A DNA stretch of 64,000 nt from Rurimicrobium sp040387755 (lineage in GTDB: Bacteria; Bacteroidota; Bacteroidia; Chitinophagales; Chitinophagaceae). The stretch's first letter is position 1, and the number at the start of each line of letters is the position of its first letter. A program made the position numbers and the translations under genes. The notes under the pieces were generated by a model. The model worked only from the letters and a program-made list of their open reading frames with translations, did no database searches and was not told the DNA's origin. Where the stretch lies: the NCBI GenBank assembly GCA_040387755.1, contig JAZKDB010000001.1:496001-560000 (forward strand), given 5' to 3'. This document shows, piece after piece, positions 34,335 through 43,569 of the stretch.

Positions 34335-36041
34335 TTGAAACAAAACACAAACAGAATTGCTATTTTTCTGGGTCTGGGAATAGGCGTTTTGTATTTGTGT
34401 TTTCCTTTTTATTATTTACTGAACAGCCGTGCAGAATTATGGACGGATTATATCCACACCATACCTGATTTTTATCGTTTTGCTCATTTTCAGAATGAAG
34501 TATTTACGGATGTTTTAAAAGCACAGGGAGATATTATCTGTCTTTCTGCAGTCATTGCTCTTATTGCTTTTATCCTTTTGTTCAGGCCTTTTCTGAAGGT
34601 GCAAATCCGTTTATGGATAACAGGATGGATAGTACACATTCGACATTCGGGTTTATGGCTCCTCGCCTTAATGTTTTTGTGTATCTCTTTTCAGATTTAT
34701 GCGTATCAGGTAACTGCACTTTGCACAGATGAGGCTTTCTCCGCATTGAATTTTGCGCAAAAGCCACTTACTCATTTGCTTACTTACTATCCATTACCCA
34801 ATAATCATATTTTCTTTAATCTGCTCAATCATTTCGCAGGCCAGTTGACAGGAGATTTTATTCTTTCAGGAAGGACATTATCTGGCATATTTTATTGTTT
34901 GCTTATTGCAGGAAACTATATTTTTCTACATCGTCATACACGGAATGCGTTACTTTCCTTTTTAGGTAGTGCTTTGCTGGCACAACAATTAATGGTTTGG
35001 GGTTTTGGCAGTCAGGCCCGTGGTTACGAGCTTTTGTATTTATTGCAATGGGGTAGTTTTGTTGCCTTTTATCAATATTTTTTTGATGATAAATGCGATA
35101 AAAAAGCACAGCTTTTGATACTGATTCTTTGCAATATTTTGGCTGCGTGGACCATTCCTTCCTTTCTTTATTTTCTCTTTTTTGAAATAGCAGCTGCTTT
35201 CCTGACATGTATTTACAGAAGACAGTCAGAAACTCTTTTTTGGCGAGCTATTTTGCTCAGCTTCATTGGTGCTTTTCTTGTTTATGTTCCGGTCTTCTGT
35301 TATTCAGGAATTGCTTCTGTATTCTCTAATAAATATGTTTTGGGAATACAGAACAGCTATTTTCAGGTTTTCTATGACTGGATTCTATATTTCAGAGAAA
35401 ATGTATCCATCGCCACATTTGGTTTTGCCTCATTTCATTCACTTGCAGCACTTGTTTTTTTTGTTTTGCCTTTTGTGCTTTTCTTTTTACTCAGAAAGCG
35501 CCTGGCATCATTGCGCCCTCTATTATTCCTGAGTCTGATACTTTGGTTGGCACTCTTCTGTATGGTCATATACATGAAGCAATTACCCGTATTAAGGGCT
35601 ATTGGATTTCAGATGCACATTTCCTTATTACTGCTTATTTTCACTTTTACCTTATTAATGATGAACTTAATCAGCAATAAAGTGATTCAGAATGCAGCCT
35701 TTGCCTTGTTGATACTCGCGGCTTCTTACGGAACATTTAATTACAACAAATCGTCCGTAGCAACAGAATTATATGGGCAGAATACAGTAGCGTTTATGAA
35801 CAGCTTGCGGGAGAAGCCATTACAAATTAAGGAACACGATACGCTGTGGCTTTCGGACGAATCCTATATGTGGAACTTCATACTCCCAGCAGATATTCGG
35901 AAGAGCAACTACGATTGCACTTTCAGGAATCAGGATGTACTAATCATTTCAGAAGATGATGAGCTAGTGCCAAACCTCGACCTCAATCAATATGTCATCG
36001 CTAATAAAATTTCATGGTTCACCATCTATCGCCGAAAATAG
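34335..36041 (+). CDS. Large polytopic membrane protein, GT-C-like
   Basis: The 568-residue protein starts at a TTG. It has about 13 predicted transmembrane helices. After helix 3 the loop 'TALCTDEAFSALNFAQKPL' carries the Asp-Glu pair expected at a GT-C donor site, and 'LLTYYPLPNNHIFFNLLNHF' resembles ArnT/PMT-type loops. A soluble C-terminal tail of about 90 residues follows. It is probably a polyprenyl-phosphate-sugar glycosyltransferase and lies 34 bp after the export permease, which fits surface glycan work. The exact function is unknown. Confidence 0.6.
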   Translation: MKQNTNRIAIFLGLGIGVLYLCFPFYYLLNSRAELWTDYIHTIPDFYRFAHFQNEVFTDVLKAQGDIICLSAVIALIAFILLFRPFLKVQIRLWITGWIVHIRHSGLWLLALMFLCISFQIYAYQVTALCTDEAFSALNFAQKPLTHLLTYYPLPNNHIFFNLLNHFAGQLTGDFILSGRTLSGIFYCLLIAGNYIFLHRHTRNALLSFLGSALLAQQLMVWGFGSQARGYELLYLLQWGSFVAFYQYFFDDKCDKKAQLLILILCNILAAWTIPSFLYFLFFEIAAAFLTCIYRRQSETLFWRAILLSFIGAFLVYVPVFCYSGIASVFSNKYVLGIQNSYFQVFYDWILYFRENVSIATFGFASFHSLAALVFFVLPFVLFFLLRKRLASLRPLLFLSLILWLALFCMVIYMKQLPVLRAIGFQMHISLLLLIFTFTLLMMNLISNKVIQNAAFALLILAASYGTFNYNKSSVATELYGQNTVAFMNSLREKPLQIKEHDTLWLSDESYMWNFILPADIRKSNYDCTFRNQDVLIISEDDELVPNLDLNQYVIANKISWFTIYRRK

Positions 36042-36051
36042 TTGGATCAAT

Positions 36052-36603
36052 TTACTGACTCAAGGATTTTTGTAATAACGCCTTCATGATGTTAATGCCT
36101 TTTTCACGTGCAAAGACAATGTTCCTTGCCGGAATCCCATCCGGGTCTGGATGAAAGGAAATGGCTTTACTCAGGCTTTCTTCGCGTATCAGGTGCAGCA
36201 TTGGGTAAGGCGAACGGTTGGTATAATTGGCAGCATCATCTTCGGCGGCATCCTCAAAAATATACTGCGGATGAAAACTGGCAATCTGAAAAATTCCTTC
36301 ATAACCTTTGCGCATACTCAGTTTTTCGCATTGTTTCAACAGGCTCAGATAGCTGCTGAAATGTTCATATGCATCCGGGAAAATAATCAAAGATGTTTCT
36401 GATGAAGGAGTACTGTGTAGAAATTGAATTTCTTCGAGCACTTTGGCCGGGTGCTCATGCAGCGCAGCTCCTTCTACAACTACATATCGGATGGTATTTT
36501 CAATAAAAACCTTGTTAGCAAAAGGGCAAAATCCACAGCCAATCACTACTTCTCTTACCCAGTTTTTTGTATGCTGTATTATATGTTCTGTTGCTGAATC
36601 CAT
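36052..36603 (-). CDS. DUF1415 protein
   Basis: Starting at the internal Met (36603, MDSATEHIIQHTKNWV) the protein has 183 residues; a Met at 36639 would add 12 unconserved residues. The DUF1415 pattern is 'VIGCGFCPFANKVF' (C-G-F-C-P-F-A), 'LIIFPDAYEHFSSYLSLL', 'IASFHPQYIFEDAAEDDAAN', 'NRSPYPMLHLIREESLSKAI' and 'IPARNI'. It is a cytosolic family of unknown function with paired Cys that could bind metal. It is convergent with the GT-C-like gene. Confidence 0.88.
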   Translation of the reverse strand: MDSATEHIIQHTKNWVREVVIGCGFCPFANKVFIENTIRYVVVEGAALHEHPAKVLEEIQFLHSTPSSETSLIIFPDAYEHFSSYLSLLKQCEKLSMRKGYEGIFQIASFHPQYIFEDAAEDDAANYTNRSPYPMLHLIREESLSKAISFHPDPDGIPARNIVFAREKGINIMKALLQKSLSQ

Positions 36604-36680
36604 ATTCCGATATTCTGCCAAAGTTAATTTAATCAACACTTAAAAAGTAAAAAGGCTTATCCTGACAAGTATAATGTCCT

Positions 36681-36688
36681 TAACTTTG
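36681..36688 (+). promoter_or_regulatory. -7 box (TAACTTTG) close to dusB
   Basis: TAACTTTG ends 12 bp before the ATG at 36701, predicting a leader of only a few bases. It argues against the upstream in-frame ATG at 36674, which lies before the box. Confidence 0.5.
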
Positions 36689-36700
36689 CGCTGCAAAATT

Positions 36701-37696
36701 ATGGTCAAAATTGCCAATATAGAATTACCGGATTTCCCGCTTTTGCTCGCACCTATGGAAGATGTGAGCGATCCGCCTTTTCGTGCCGTGTGCAAAGAAA
36801 ACGGTGCAGATTTGATGTACACTGAGTTTATTTCTACCGAGGGATTAATCAGAGATGCTATCAAGAGCCGTCAGAAGCTGGATATTTTCGATTACGAACG
36901 CCCGGTGGGCATACAGATATTTGGTGGTGACGAAGAAGCGATGGCGCTTTCGGCCAAGATAGTAGATGCTACACAGCCCGACTTGCTGGATATTAATTTT
37001 GGTTGTCCGGTAAAGAAAGTAGTGTGTAAAGGTGCCGGAGCTGCTGTACTGAAAGATGTGGATTTGATGGTTCGTCTGACAAAGGCTTGCGTCAACAATA
37101 CCTCATTACCGGTCACAGTCAAAACCCGTTTGGGCTGGGATGATAATTCTAAAAATATTGAAGAAGTAGCAGAGCGTCTGCAAGATGTAGGTATCAGTGC
37201 ACTCAGCATTCATGGCCGTACGCGTGCTCAATTGTACAAAGGTGATGCCGACTGGACTCTGATAGCCAAAGTAAAAAACAATCCCAGAATTAAGATTCCG
37301 ATTTTTGGTAACGGTGATATAGACAGTCCTCAAAAAGCTAAAGAGTATAAAGAAAGATATGGTGTGGATGGTATTATGATTGGTCGTGCTGCAATAGGGT
37401 ATCCCTGGATTTTTCGCGAAATCAAACATTATCTGGCCACAGGCGAAACACTGGCTTTGCCTACCATTAACGAGCGGATTAACGCCTGCCGTAAACATCT
37501 TGAAGGCTCCATTAAATGGAAGGGCGAAAAGCTGGGTATACTAGAAATGCGTCGCCATTATGCCAATTATCTGCGTGGTTTATCTCATGTTAAAGAATAC
37601 CGCAGCCGATTGGTCAATACTATTGATGCTCAGGAACTGGAAGATATTTTGTGTGAAGTAGAAGAGCATTATCTGGATTTGAAAATCGAACAGTAG
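36701..37696 (+). CDS. dusB: tRNA-dihydrouridine synthase (DusB-like)
   Basis: With the ATG at 36701 (MVKIANIELPDFPLLLAPME) the protein has 331 residues. The FMN TIM barrel shows 'APMEDVSDPPFRAVCKENG', 'GVQIFGGDEEAM'-type 'VGIQIFGGDEEAM', 'DINFGCPVKKVVCKGAGAA' with the catalytic Cys, 'VKTRLGWDD', 'IHGRTRAQLYKGDADW', 'GNGDI' and 'MIGRAAIGYPW'. It reduces uridine to dihydrouridine in tRNA using NADPH. Confidence 0.95.
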   Translation: MVKIANIELPDFPLLLAPMEDVSDPPFRAVCKENGADLMYTEFISTEGLIRDAIKSRQKLDIFDYERPVGIQIFGGDEEAMALSAKIVDATQPDLLDINFGCPVKKVVCKGAGAAVLKDVDLMVRLTKACVNNTSLPVTVKTRLGWDDNSKNIEEVAERLQDVGISALSIHGRTRAQLYKGDADWTLIAKVKNNPRIKIPIFGNGDIDSPQKAKEYKERYGVDGIMIGRAAIGYPWIFREIKHYLATGETLALPTINERINACRKHLEGSIKWKGEKLGILEMRRHYANYLRGLSHVKEYRSRLVNTIDAQELEDILCEVEEHYLDLKIEQ

Positions 37697-37758
37697 AATT
37701 AGTAAATTTATTCATTGTTAATGTAAGCAATCAATCATCTATCTTAATTATCAATCAA

Positions 37759-38661
37759 ATGATAGCTCCCTTTCTTAAGCCAAATAGTGTTGTCGGTATT
37801 ACCTGTCCCTCAGGATATGTTTCTGCTGAAAGGATAGAATACGCCTTGCTGGTATTGGAAAAATGGGGCTTCCAGACCAAAGTCGGGAAGACAGTGGGTA
37901 ATGAATTTCATTATTTTTCGGGCGATGATGCTACACGTTTGGCCGATTTGCAGGCGATGCTGGACGATCCTGATATTGATGCTATATTGATGGGGCGTGG
38001 TGGCTATGGCCTCAGCCGCATTATTGACCAGATAAATTTTACAAAATTTGTACAACATCCCAAATGGATTTGTGGTTTCAGCGACATCACTGTACTGCAC
38101 AGCCATATTCATGTAAACTATGGGATTCCTACCATCCACTCGGTGATGTGTGGAGCATTCAAGGCCGAAACCGAACACGAAGATTATATACAGAGTTTGC
38201 GGCATGCCCTTCTGGGAAATGCATTAAATTATGCTATGCCAGTTTCTTCATTCAACCGCTTTGGTGAGACCGAAGCAATAGTTGTGGGGGGGAATCTCGC
38301 TATGCTGGCTCATCTTACAGGTTCTGTTTCGGAAATAGATACCAAGGGCAAGATATTATTTATCGAAGATATTGGCGAGCATCTGTACCATATCGACCGG
38401 ATGATGTACAACCTCAAACGCTCTGGTAAGTTGGACGGATTAAAAGGTTTGCTGCTGGGTAGCTTTACCGATATAGAGGATACCGAACGTCCATTCGGGC
38501 AAAGCCTCGAAGAAATTATTTTTGACAAAGTCCGAGAATATGACTTCCCTGTTGCCTTCAATTTTCCTTGCGGCCACGATGTAGAGAATGTTACATTGAT
38601 GTTGGGGGTAGCGCACAGACTGAAGGTGACAGAAGAAGGAAGCAGTTTGGAGATGCTGTAG
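37759..38661 (+). CDS. S66-family LD-carboxypeptidase/MccF-like serine peptidase
   Basis: The 300-residue protein has the S66 layout: 'GITCPSGYVSAERIE', 'MGRGGYGLSRIIDQI', the nucleophile region 'GFSDITVLHSHI', 'GGNLAMLAHLTGS', 'LFIEDIGEHLYHIDRMM' with the Glu, and 'FPCGHDVENVTLMLG' with the catalytic His. Such enzymes trim the terminal D-Ala from tetrapeptide muropeptides in the cytosol during peptidoglycan recycling, or hydrolyse microcin-type amides. No signal peptide is present. Confidence 0.93.
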   Translation: MIAPFLKPNSVVGITCPSGYVSAERIEYALLVLEKWGFQTKVGKTVGNEFHYFSGDDATRLADLQAMLDDPDIDAILMGRGGYGLSRIIDQINFTKFVQHPKWICGFSDITVLHSHIHVNYGIPTIHSVMCGAFKAETEHEDYIQSLRHALLGNALNYAMPVSSFNRFGETEAIVVGGNLAMLAHLTGSVSEIDTKGKILFIEDIGEHLYHIDRMMYNLKRSGKLDGLKGLLLGSFTDIEDTERPFGQSLEEIIFDKVREYDFPVAFNFPCGHDVENVTLMLGVAHRLKVTEEGSSLEML

Positions 38662-38732
38662 TGAATTCTTTTGCAAGGTTTTTTTATCCCGTTGCTCAAT
38701 TTTAAATTTGCTGTACATAACTACGTACGAGT

Positions 38733-38959
38733 AACATCGTATTGTCAGTGCCAATCATCAGGCTATTATCCTGTTTTGGGGTCGTAATGCTGTTGGAATG
38801 TCATTTTATACCAAAAGCGGAAATGTCCCGAAAACCTATCGTTATGATCTTTTTGGTATGACAATAAATAAGGGTGCTTTTCACCAAGGCACTTATTCTA
38901 TTATTGTGAGTGTTTATGCCAAAGGTTATTATCTGCTAAAGCTCCAAAGCAAAGAGTAA
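38733..38959 (+). pseudogene. Remnant of a gene ending in a T9SS-type C-terminal domain
   Basis: After a stop codon at 38732-38734 the frame stays open to a TAA at 38957. An internal ATG at 38798 would give 53 residues. The translation includes 'TYRYDLFGMTINKGAFHQGT' and ends 'GYYLLKLQSKE', which resembles the last two strands of a T9SS sorting domain. Nothing upstream encodes a passenger domain or signal peptide, so this is best read as the decayed 3' end of a secreted-protein gene. A terminator follows. Confidence 0.6.
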
Positions 38960-39019
38960 TGTTCCCGGACAAAAGTGCTGCTTGATTAAGAAAAGCACAA
39001 TTAATAAAATCAGTAAAAG

Positions 39020-39043
39020 CGCATTAACCGATGCGTTTTTTTT
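39020..39043 (+). terminator. Intrinsic terminator after the T9SS remnant
   Basis: A short stem CGCAT / ATGCG with loop TAACCG is followed by eight T residues. It marks the end of the former secreted-protein gene. Confidence 0.75.
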
Positions 39044-39133
39044 ATGTGTTATTTACCGCTCCCTATTTTTTTAAAAACATAGTATCATCTGCTGGATTTT
39101 AGCACTTCAAAACAAAATGATTTTTGCTCCTGT

Positions 39134-39164
39134 TTGTCCAAAATTGAAATTTGCCTTAGATTTG
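39134..39164 (+). promoter_or_regulatory. Bacteroidota-type promoter (TTG-N20-TAGATTTG)
   Basis: TTTG at 39133-39136 is separated by 20 bp from TAGATTTG at 39157-39164, a close match to the Bacteroidota -33/-7 pattern. Transcription would start near 39170, leaving a leader of about 230 nt before the TPR gene at 39403. The rest of the 38960-39402 gap is AT-rich and holds no ORF that I can support. Confidence 0.65.
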
Positions 39165-39402
39165 TATTATGATTTTTTATACAATATAAATGTTTATAAT
39201 TTATGTTTAAATGCGTACTTATAAAAAATAAATATCTACTTGCTTGGCTTTTTGATTCTATTATTGGATATCAACGTTTTTTGGAGAGAGGCCGAATAAT
39301 ATTCGGGCAATTGTGATGACTCATTTAATAGTATCCCGTCATACAAGAAGATAGATTTATTAGTACAGTATATCCCAAAATTCAGATTAACCATAATCAG
39401 CT

Positions 39403-40818
39403 ATGAAAAAAATATTAGTCCTATTTTGTTTTGTTGCAACGGTTCAAGTCAGCCTTGCACAAAAGGCAAATGGCATCAGAGATAGTTTATATCAACTATT
39501 GTCGCAAACTCAAGACCCTTCCGAACAGATTAATTTACTGGGATTGATTGCAGACGAATACCGATATTCGGGCCAGACAGACAGAAGCAGGAAGATTGCA
39601 GAACAAATACTTAAAATAGCCAGCAATTCTCATCAGGATATTTTACTTGCAAGAGCCTACATTATTATCGGGTCTGACTTTAATGCCACCAGTGAGTTTA
39701 AGCAGTCTATAGAGTTTCAGTTAAAAGGGGCTGCACTTGCAGAACGTTCCAAAAGTGCATCAGACCTCTGGAGGGTCTATAAAGAACTGGGGATTAATTT
39801 TAAACTTCTAAAGAATTATAATGAAGCGCTAAGGTACCTGAGGAAATCGGCCCGGTACCTCAATGCTGTAGATGCTAATTCTTCCAACAGGACCTACTCG
39901 CACATGGCCGAAGTATTTCTGGGCTTGAGACAACCGGATTCGGCTTTGCGCTATGTACAATTAGCAAATGAGATGACTATTAAAGAAAAGGATGCTTTTG
40001 GTTATGCAAGAGTCCTGTACATTTTTGCAACGGTATATAATGCTGCGTCCGAAATTGACCTCGCTGAAAGTTATTATAAAAAATGTATTGCATACAGTGA
40101 TTCCGAAGATATCTACCTGCCCTATGTAACGGCCGCAGTTGGTTATGGACAATACCTTTTCGACACTAAGCAGTATGATTTATCTAAGTACTATGCTTTG
40201 AACAGCTTTCACAAAGCAAGTGAGGCCAAAGATAAATTGTGGATGATCAATGCTGCAGGCTTACTTCGTAAAGCCTATTATTTTCTGGGTCAAAAAGACA
40301 GTTCCTATTATTATTCGAGTATAAAAGATGCATACAGTGACAGTGTGTTTAACGAACAGCAGCAAAATCAGATACAGAACCTGGCCTTTAGCTACAAGAT
40401 AAGAGAAAAAGAAGATGCTGCAAGATTATCTCTGGCAGAACAGAGACACAAAGAAAACATACAATATGCTTTAATTGCCACGGGTATTATTTTTTTACTG
40501 ACACTATACTTATTGCTCAGTCGCAGTTTTATTACCAACACTAAATTAATAGAGTTTTTTGGAGTTGTAGCCTTATTGATTGCCTTTGAGTTTTTAAACT
40601 TATTGCTGCATCCTTTTTTAGAGCGTATCACCAACCACAGTCCGCTATTAATGTTGATTGGATTGGTTTGTATTGCTGCACTGCTTGTTCCATTGCATCA
40701 TAAGATAGAAAAGCTGGCAACGGCCAAGCTCGTTGAAAAAAACAAACAAATCAGACTGGCCGAAGCAAAGAAAACGATTGAACAGTTGGAATCTCAACCC
40801 GACGACAAATCACTCTAA
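39403..40818 (+). CDS. TPR-repeat membrane protein (sensor-like, without kinase domain)
   Basis: The 471-residue protein has a signal peptide (about 1-19, ending LAQ). A periplasmic TPR superhelix (about 30-335) contains repeats such as 'VYKELGINFKLLKNYNEALRYL'-type helices. Three transmembrane helices (about 353-372, 385-405, 412-432) follow, then a short cytosolic coiled-coil tail. The layout resembles Bacteroidota TPR sensor kinases and TPR-LuxR regulators, but the signalling domain is missing. A possible role is scaffold or sensor partner; this is inference. Confidence 0.8.
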   Translation: MKKILVLFCFVATVQVSLAQKANGIRDSLYQLLSQTQDPSEQINLLGLIADEYRYSGQTDRSRKIAEQILKIASNSHQDILLARAYIIIGSDFNATSEFKQSIEFQLKGAALAERSKSASDLWRVYKELGINFKLLKNYNEALRYLRKSARYLNAVDANSSNRTYSHMAEVFLGLRQPDSALRYVQLANEMTIKEKDAFGYARVLYIFATVYNAASEIDLAESYYKKCIAYSDSEDIYLPYVTAAVGYGQYLFDTKQYDLSKYYALNSFHKASEAKDKLWMINAAGLLRKAYYFLGQKDSSYYYSSIKDAYSDSVFNEQQQNQIQNLAFSYKIREKEDAARLSLAEQRHKENIQYALIATGIIFLLTLYLLLSRSFITNTKLIEFFGVVALLIAFEFLNLLLHPFLERITNHSPLLMLIGLVCIAALLVPLHHKIEKLATAKLVEKNKQIRLAEAKKTIEQLESQPDDKSL

Positions 40819-41082
40819 AGGTATAATGCAGCCTCTTTCTTGATGGTATAGAGGTGAGGAAATAGTGAGGTTTGGCGCCATGCCGACGAAGAAAGTAATC
40901 TTTGCTGCTGATAAATCCGTTGCCCCTTCATCCCCAACATTTAGTAAACCAAGACCAACAGGGAAATGTTTATTTCTTTTTAGCATTCCGGATGATAGCC
41001 ACCATACAGAAGATGAAGGTAAGTAGATACACCAGAGATAAGCCAGGCTTTTCAACCGATGTTCGTTGATGTCTTTTTGCTT

Positions 41083-41838
41083 TTATCCAAAATGCCCACC
41101 AATGTAGCGTTGGGTTAATTCATTTTTGGGATGATTGAAAATAGTATCACAACTGTCAAATTCTATCAATTCGCCTAGATACATAAAAGCTACTTTGTTG
41201 GAGATTCGTTGGGCTTGTTGCATATTATGTGTCACAATTACAATGGTAAAATCCTTTTTGAGTTTCAATATCAATTCCTCAATTTTCTTGGTGCTTATAG
41301 GGTCTAAGGCAGAGCAAGGCTCGTCCATCAAAATTACCTCGGGTCGCAGCACTACCGTACGGGCTATACAAAGCCGTTGTTGTTGTCCACCCGATAATTT
41401 TACAGCCGGTTTTTTCAATTCATCTTTTACCTCATCCCACAAAAAGCTTTCTCTCAAAGCATTTTCAATGAGATTAGGAATTTCATTTTTTGGGTAATTA
41501 TGTATTTTTAATGGGTAAGACAGATTTTCATAAATGCTCTTGGGCAATGGATTTGGTTTTTGAAAAACCATCCCGATTCGTTTGCGAATATCCGTTACCG
41601 AATTTTTCTTGTCGTATAAATCTATATCATCCAAGTACAGTTTTCCTTCTATTGTAGCATCGGGCGATAAATCGTGCATGCGATTAAAACTGCGAAGCAA
41701 AGTAGATTTTCCACAACCGGATGGGCCAATCAAAGATGTTACCTGATTTTCGGGAAAATCAATCATGACATTTTTGAGAATTTGCTTTTTCCCAAAGTAT
41801 AGATTCAGATTTTCGGCTCTTAATTTTATTGCATCCAT
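41083..41838 (-). CDS. pstB: Phosphate ABC transporter ATP-binding protein
   Basis: The 251-residue ATPase has Walker A 'GPSGCGKSTLLRSFNRMHDL' (the FNRM stretch is typical of PstB), signature 'LSGGQQQRLCIARTV', Walker B 'VILMDEPCSALDP' and H-loop 'IVTHNMQQA'. It powers high-affinity phosphate import. It is last of the four-gene minus-strand pst operon, 2 bp after pstA. No phoU follows; the 264-bp gap to the convergent TPR gene holds no gene I can support. Confidence 0.95.
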   Translation of the reverse strand: MDAIKLRAENLNLYFGKKQILKNVMIDFPENQVTSLIGPSGCGKSTLLRSFNRMHDLSPDATIEGKLYLDDIDLYDKKNSVTDIRKRIGMVFQKPNPLPKSIYENLSYPLKIHNYPKNEIPNLIENALRESFLWDEVKDELKKPAVKLSGGQQQRLCIARTVVLRPEVILMDEPCSALDPISTKKIEELILKLKKDFTIVIVTHNMQQAQRISNKVAFMYLGELIEFDSCDTIFNHPKNELTQRYIGGHFG

Positions 41839-41840
41839 TA

Positions 41841-42689
41841 TTAATCTTGTGTTCTGTTTTTAAATCGTACATAAAAAGCAAGGATATTCAATATAAATAC
41901 CAGTAATATCAGTACCGCTGCAGTGCCATAGGCTAATGGACGTACCTGTTCGATAGCATTGTGTTGGGTAGATAACATATATAAATGGTAGGGCAATGCC
42001 ATAAATTCCTGATTGGCCGCTGTACTTACCCCGTTAATATAAAAGGCAACGCCAGTAAACAAGATGGGTGCGGTTTCGCCTGCAGCTCTTGAAAGAGTAA
42101 GAATTACTCCTGTTAAAATGCCCGGTAATGCTTTGGGTAGCACCACATCTTTTATCGTTTCTGCCTGGGTTACTCCTAATGCCAACGTTGCTTCTCTCAA
42201 GCTGTTAGGAATTCTTTTTAAGGCTTCCTCGGTGGTGGTAATAATGTAAGGCAATGAAAGCAAACCCAGTGTGAGCCCGGCTGATAAGATAGAAGTGCCA
42301 AAATGCAATGCTTTTACAAATAATGCTAAACCAAATAAACCATAAATGATGGATGGAATGCCTGCTAAGTTTCTGATAGAAGCACGAATGGTGTTAGTGA
42401 GTATAGATGGTTTGGCATATTCATTCAGGTAAATGGCACATGCCACCCCAAATGGCACTGCAAATAAGGTAGTAATGAAGGTAAGTATTACTGTTCCCAC
42501 AATAGCTGGCAGGATGCCGCCTTGCGTCATTCCGTTTGTTGGAAAAGTAGAAACAAAACGCCATGACAAACTGGATAAACCCGCCGAGAAAATATCCCAT
42601 AAAATAATACCTAAAAACAGACAAACCATTAAGGTGCTGCCACATAGTATCATCCAATTAAAGGTGTCGAGCAATTTTTTCTTATACAT
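41841..42689 (-). CDS. pstA: Phosphate ABC transporter permease PstA
   Basis: The 282-residue permease has six transmembrane helices. 'GGILPAIVGTVILTFITTLF', 'RNLAGIPSIIYGLFGLALF', the EAA-like 'SLREATLALGVTQAETIKDV' and 'RAAGETAPILFTGVAFY' are standard PstA motifs. Its start overlaps the pstC stop by one base. With PstC it forms the inner-membrane channel for phosphate. Confidence 0.95.
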   Translation of the reverse strand: MYKKKLLDTFNWMILCGSTLMVCLFLGIILWDIFSAGLSSLSWRFVSTFPTNGMTQGGILPAIVGTVILTFITTLFAVPFGVACAIYLNEYAKPSILTNTIRASIRNLAGIPSIIYGLFGLALFVKALHFGTSILSAGLTLGLLSLPYIITTTEEALKRIPNSLREATLALGVTQAETIKDVVLPKALPGILTGVILTLSRAAGETAPILFTGVAFYINGVSTAANQEFMALPYHLYMLSTQHNAIEQVRPLAYGTAAVLILLVFILNILAFYVRFKNRTQD

Positions 42690-43567
42690 TATGCGTGAAA
42701 TTTTCTTAAACGATTAGCAAAGTACTCTCCCAGCAAATTCACGGCCAACGTAATGAGAAACAACAATGCGGCAATGGCAAATAATGCAAAATAATGTGTG
42801 GTTTGGTAAGGCACTTCTCCCATTTCGATAGCAATGGTTGCCGTAATTGTTCTTACAGAATCTAAAAAACCTTTTGGAATAGCCGCTGCATTCCCCGTAG
42901 CCATTAGTACCGTCATCGTTTCACCCAAAGCCCTGCCTAAACCCAACATTACAGCAGCAATTAATCCCGGCAATGCGGCTGGAATTGTTACTTTAAAAAG
43001 CGTTTCCCATTTGTTGGCACCCAATGCCAAAGAAGCTTCTCTGTGAGATTTTGGTACTGCATTTATGGCATCTTCGCTAATGGTTACAATGGTGGGTAAG
43101 GCCATTATTGCTAATAAAATAGAACCGTTTAACGCATTTAATCCGTTTTGAATGCCAAAAAGATGAGCAAGTCCCGGCCCTACTAATACAATTCCTAAAA
43201 AACCTATTGCCACCGATGGTATTGCGGCCAACATTTCGATGATGGGTTTTAAAAACATCTGTAGTTTTTTGGGAGCAAGTTCAGACAAATATGCAGCTGT
43301 TAAAATGCCTAAGGGAACGGCAATGAGCATAGAACCAAAGGCTACCAAAAATGTACTTACCAGCAAAGGCAATATACTATAATGCGTCTCGGGATCCCAT
43401 TGCGAACCGGTGAAAAAATCAATAGCCGATACCTTTAAGAAAAAGAAAATACTGTTTGAAAAAAGCATTAAAAAAATACCCCCCAACAAGGTGATAGTTA
43501 ACAGTCCTGTACATTTAAAAATTATTTTAAATAGGCTGTCAATTTGCTCTCTCTTCTTTGTGTTCAT
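42689..43567 (-). CDS. pstC: Phosphate ABC transporter permease PstC
   Basis: The 292-residue permease has six transmembrane helices. 'FTGSQWDPETHYSILPLLVS', 'EMLAAIPSVAIGFLGIVLV', 'SHREASLALGANKWETLFKV' and 'LGRALGETMTVLMATGNAA' are PstC signatures. It lies 2 bp downstream of pstS and overlaps pstA by one base. Confidence 0.95.
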   Translation of the reverse strand: MNTKKREQIDSLFKIIFKCTGLLTITLLGGIFLMLFSNSIFFFLKVSAIDFFTGSQWDPETHYSILPLLVSTFLVAFGSMLIAVPLGILTAAYLSELAPKKLQMFLKPIIEMLAAIPSVAIGFLGIVLVGPGLAHLFGIQNGLNALNGSILLAIMALPTIVTISEDAINAVPKSHREASLALGANKWETLFKVTIPAALPGLIAAVMLGLGRALGETMTVLMATGNAAAIPKGFLDSVRTITATIAIEMGEVPYQTTHYFALFAIAALLFLITLAVNLLGEYFANRLRKFHA

Positions 43568-43569
43568 AC

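Noticed and set aside
40810..41055. 81-aa open frame on the minus strand after the TPR gene
   Set aside because: Amino acid composition is unconvincing, it starts against the end of the TPR gene, and a competing frame exists on the other strand. The gap is left without a gene.
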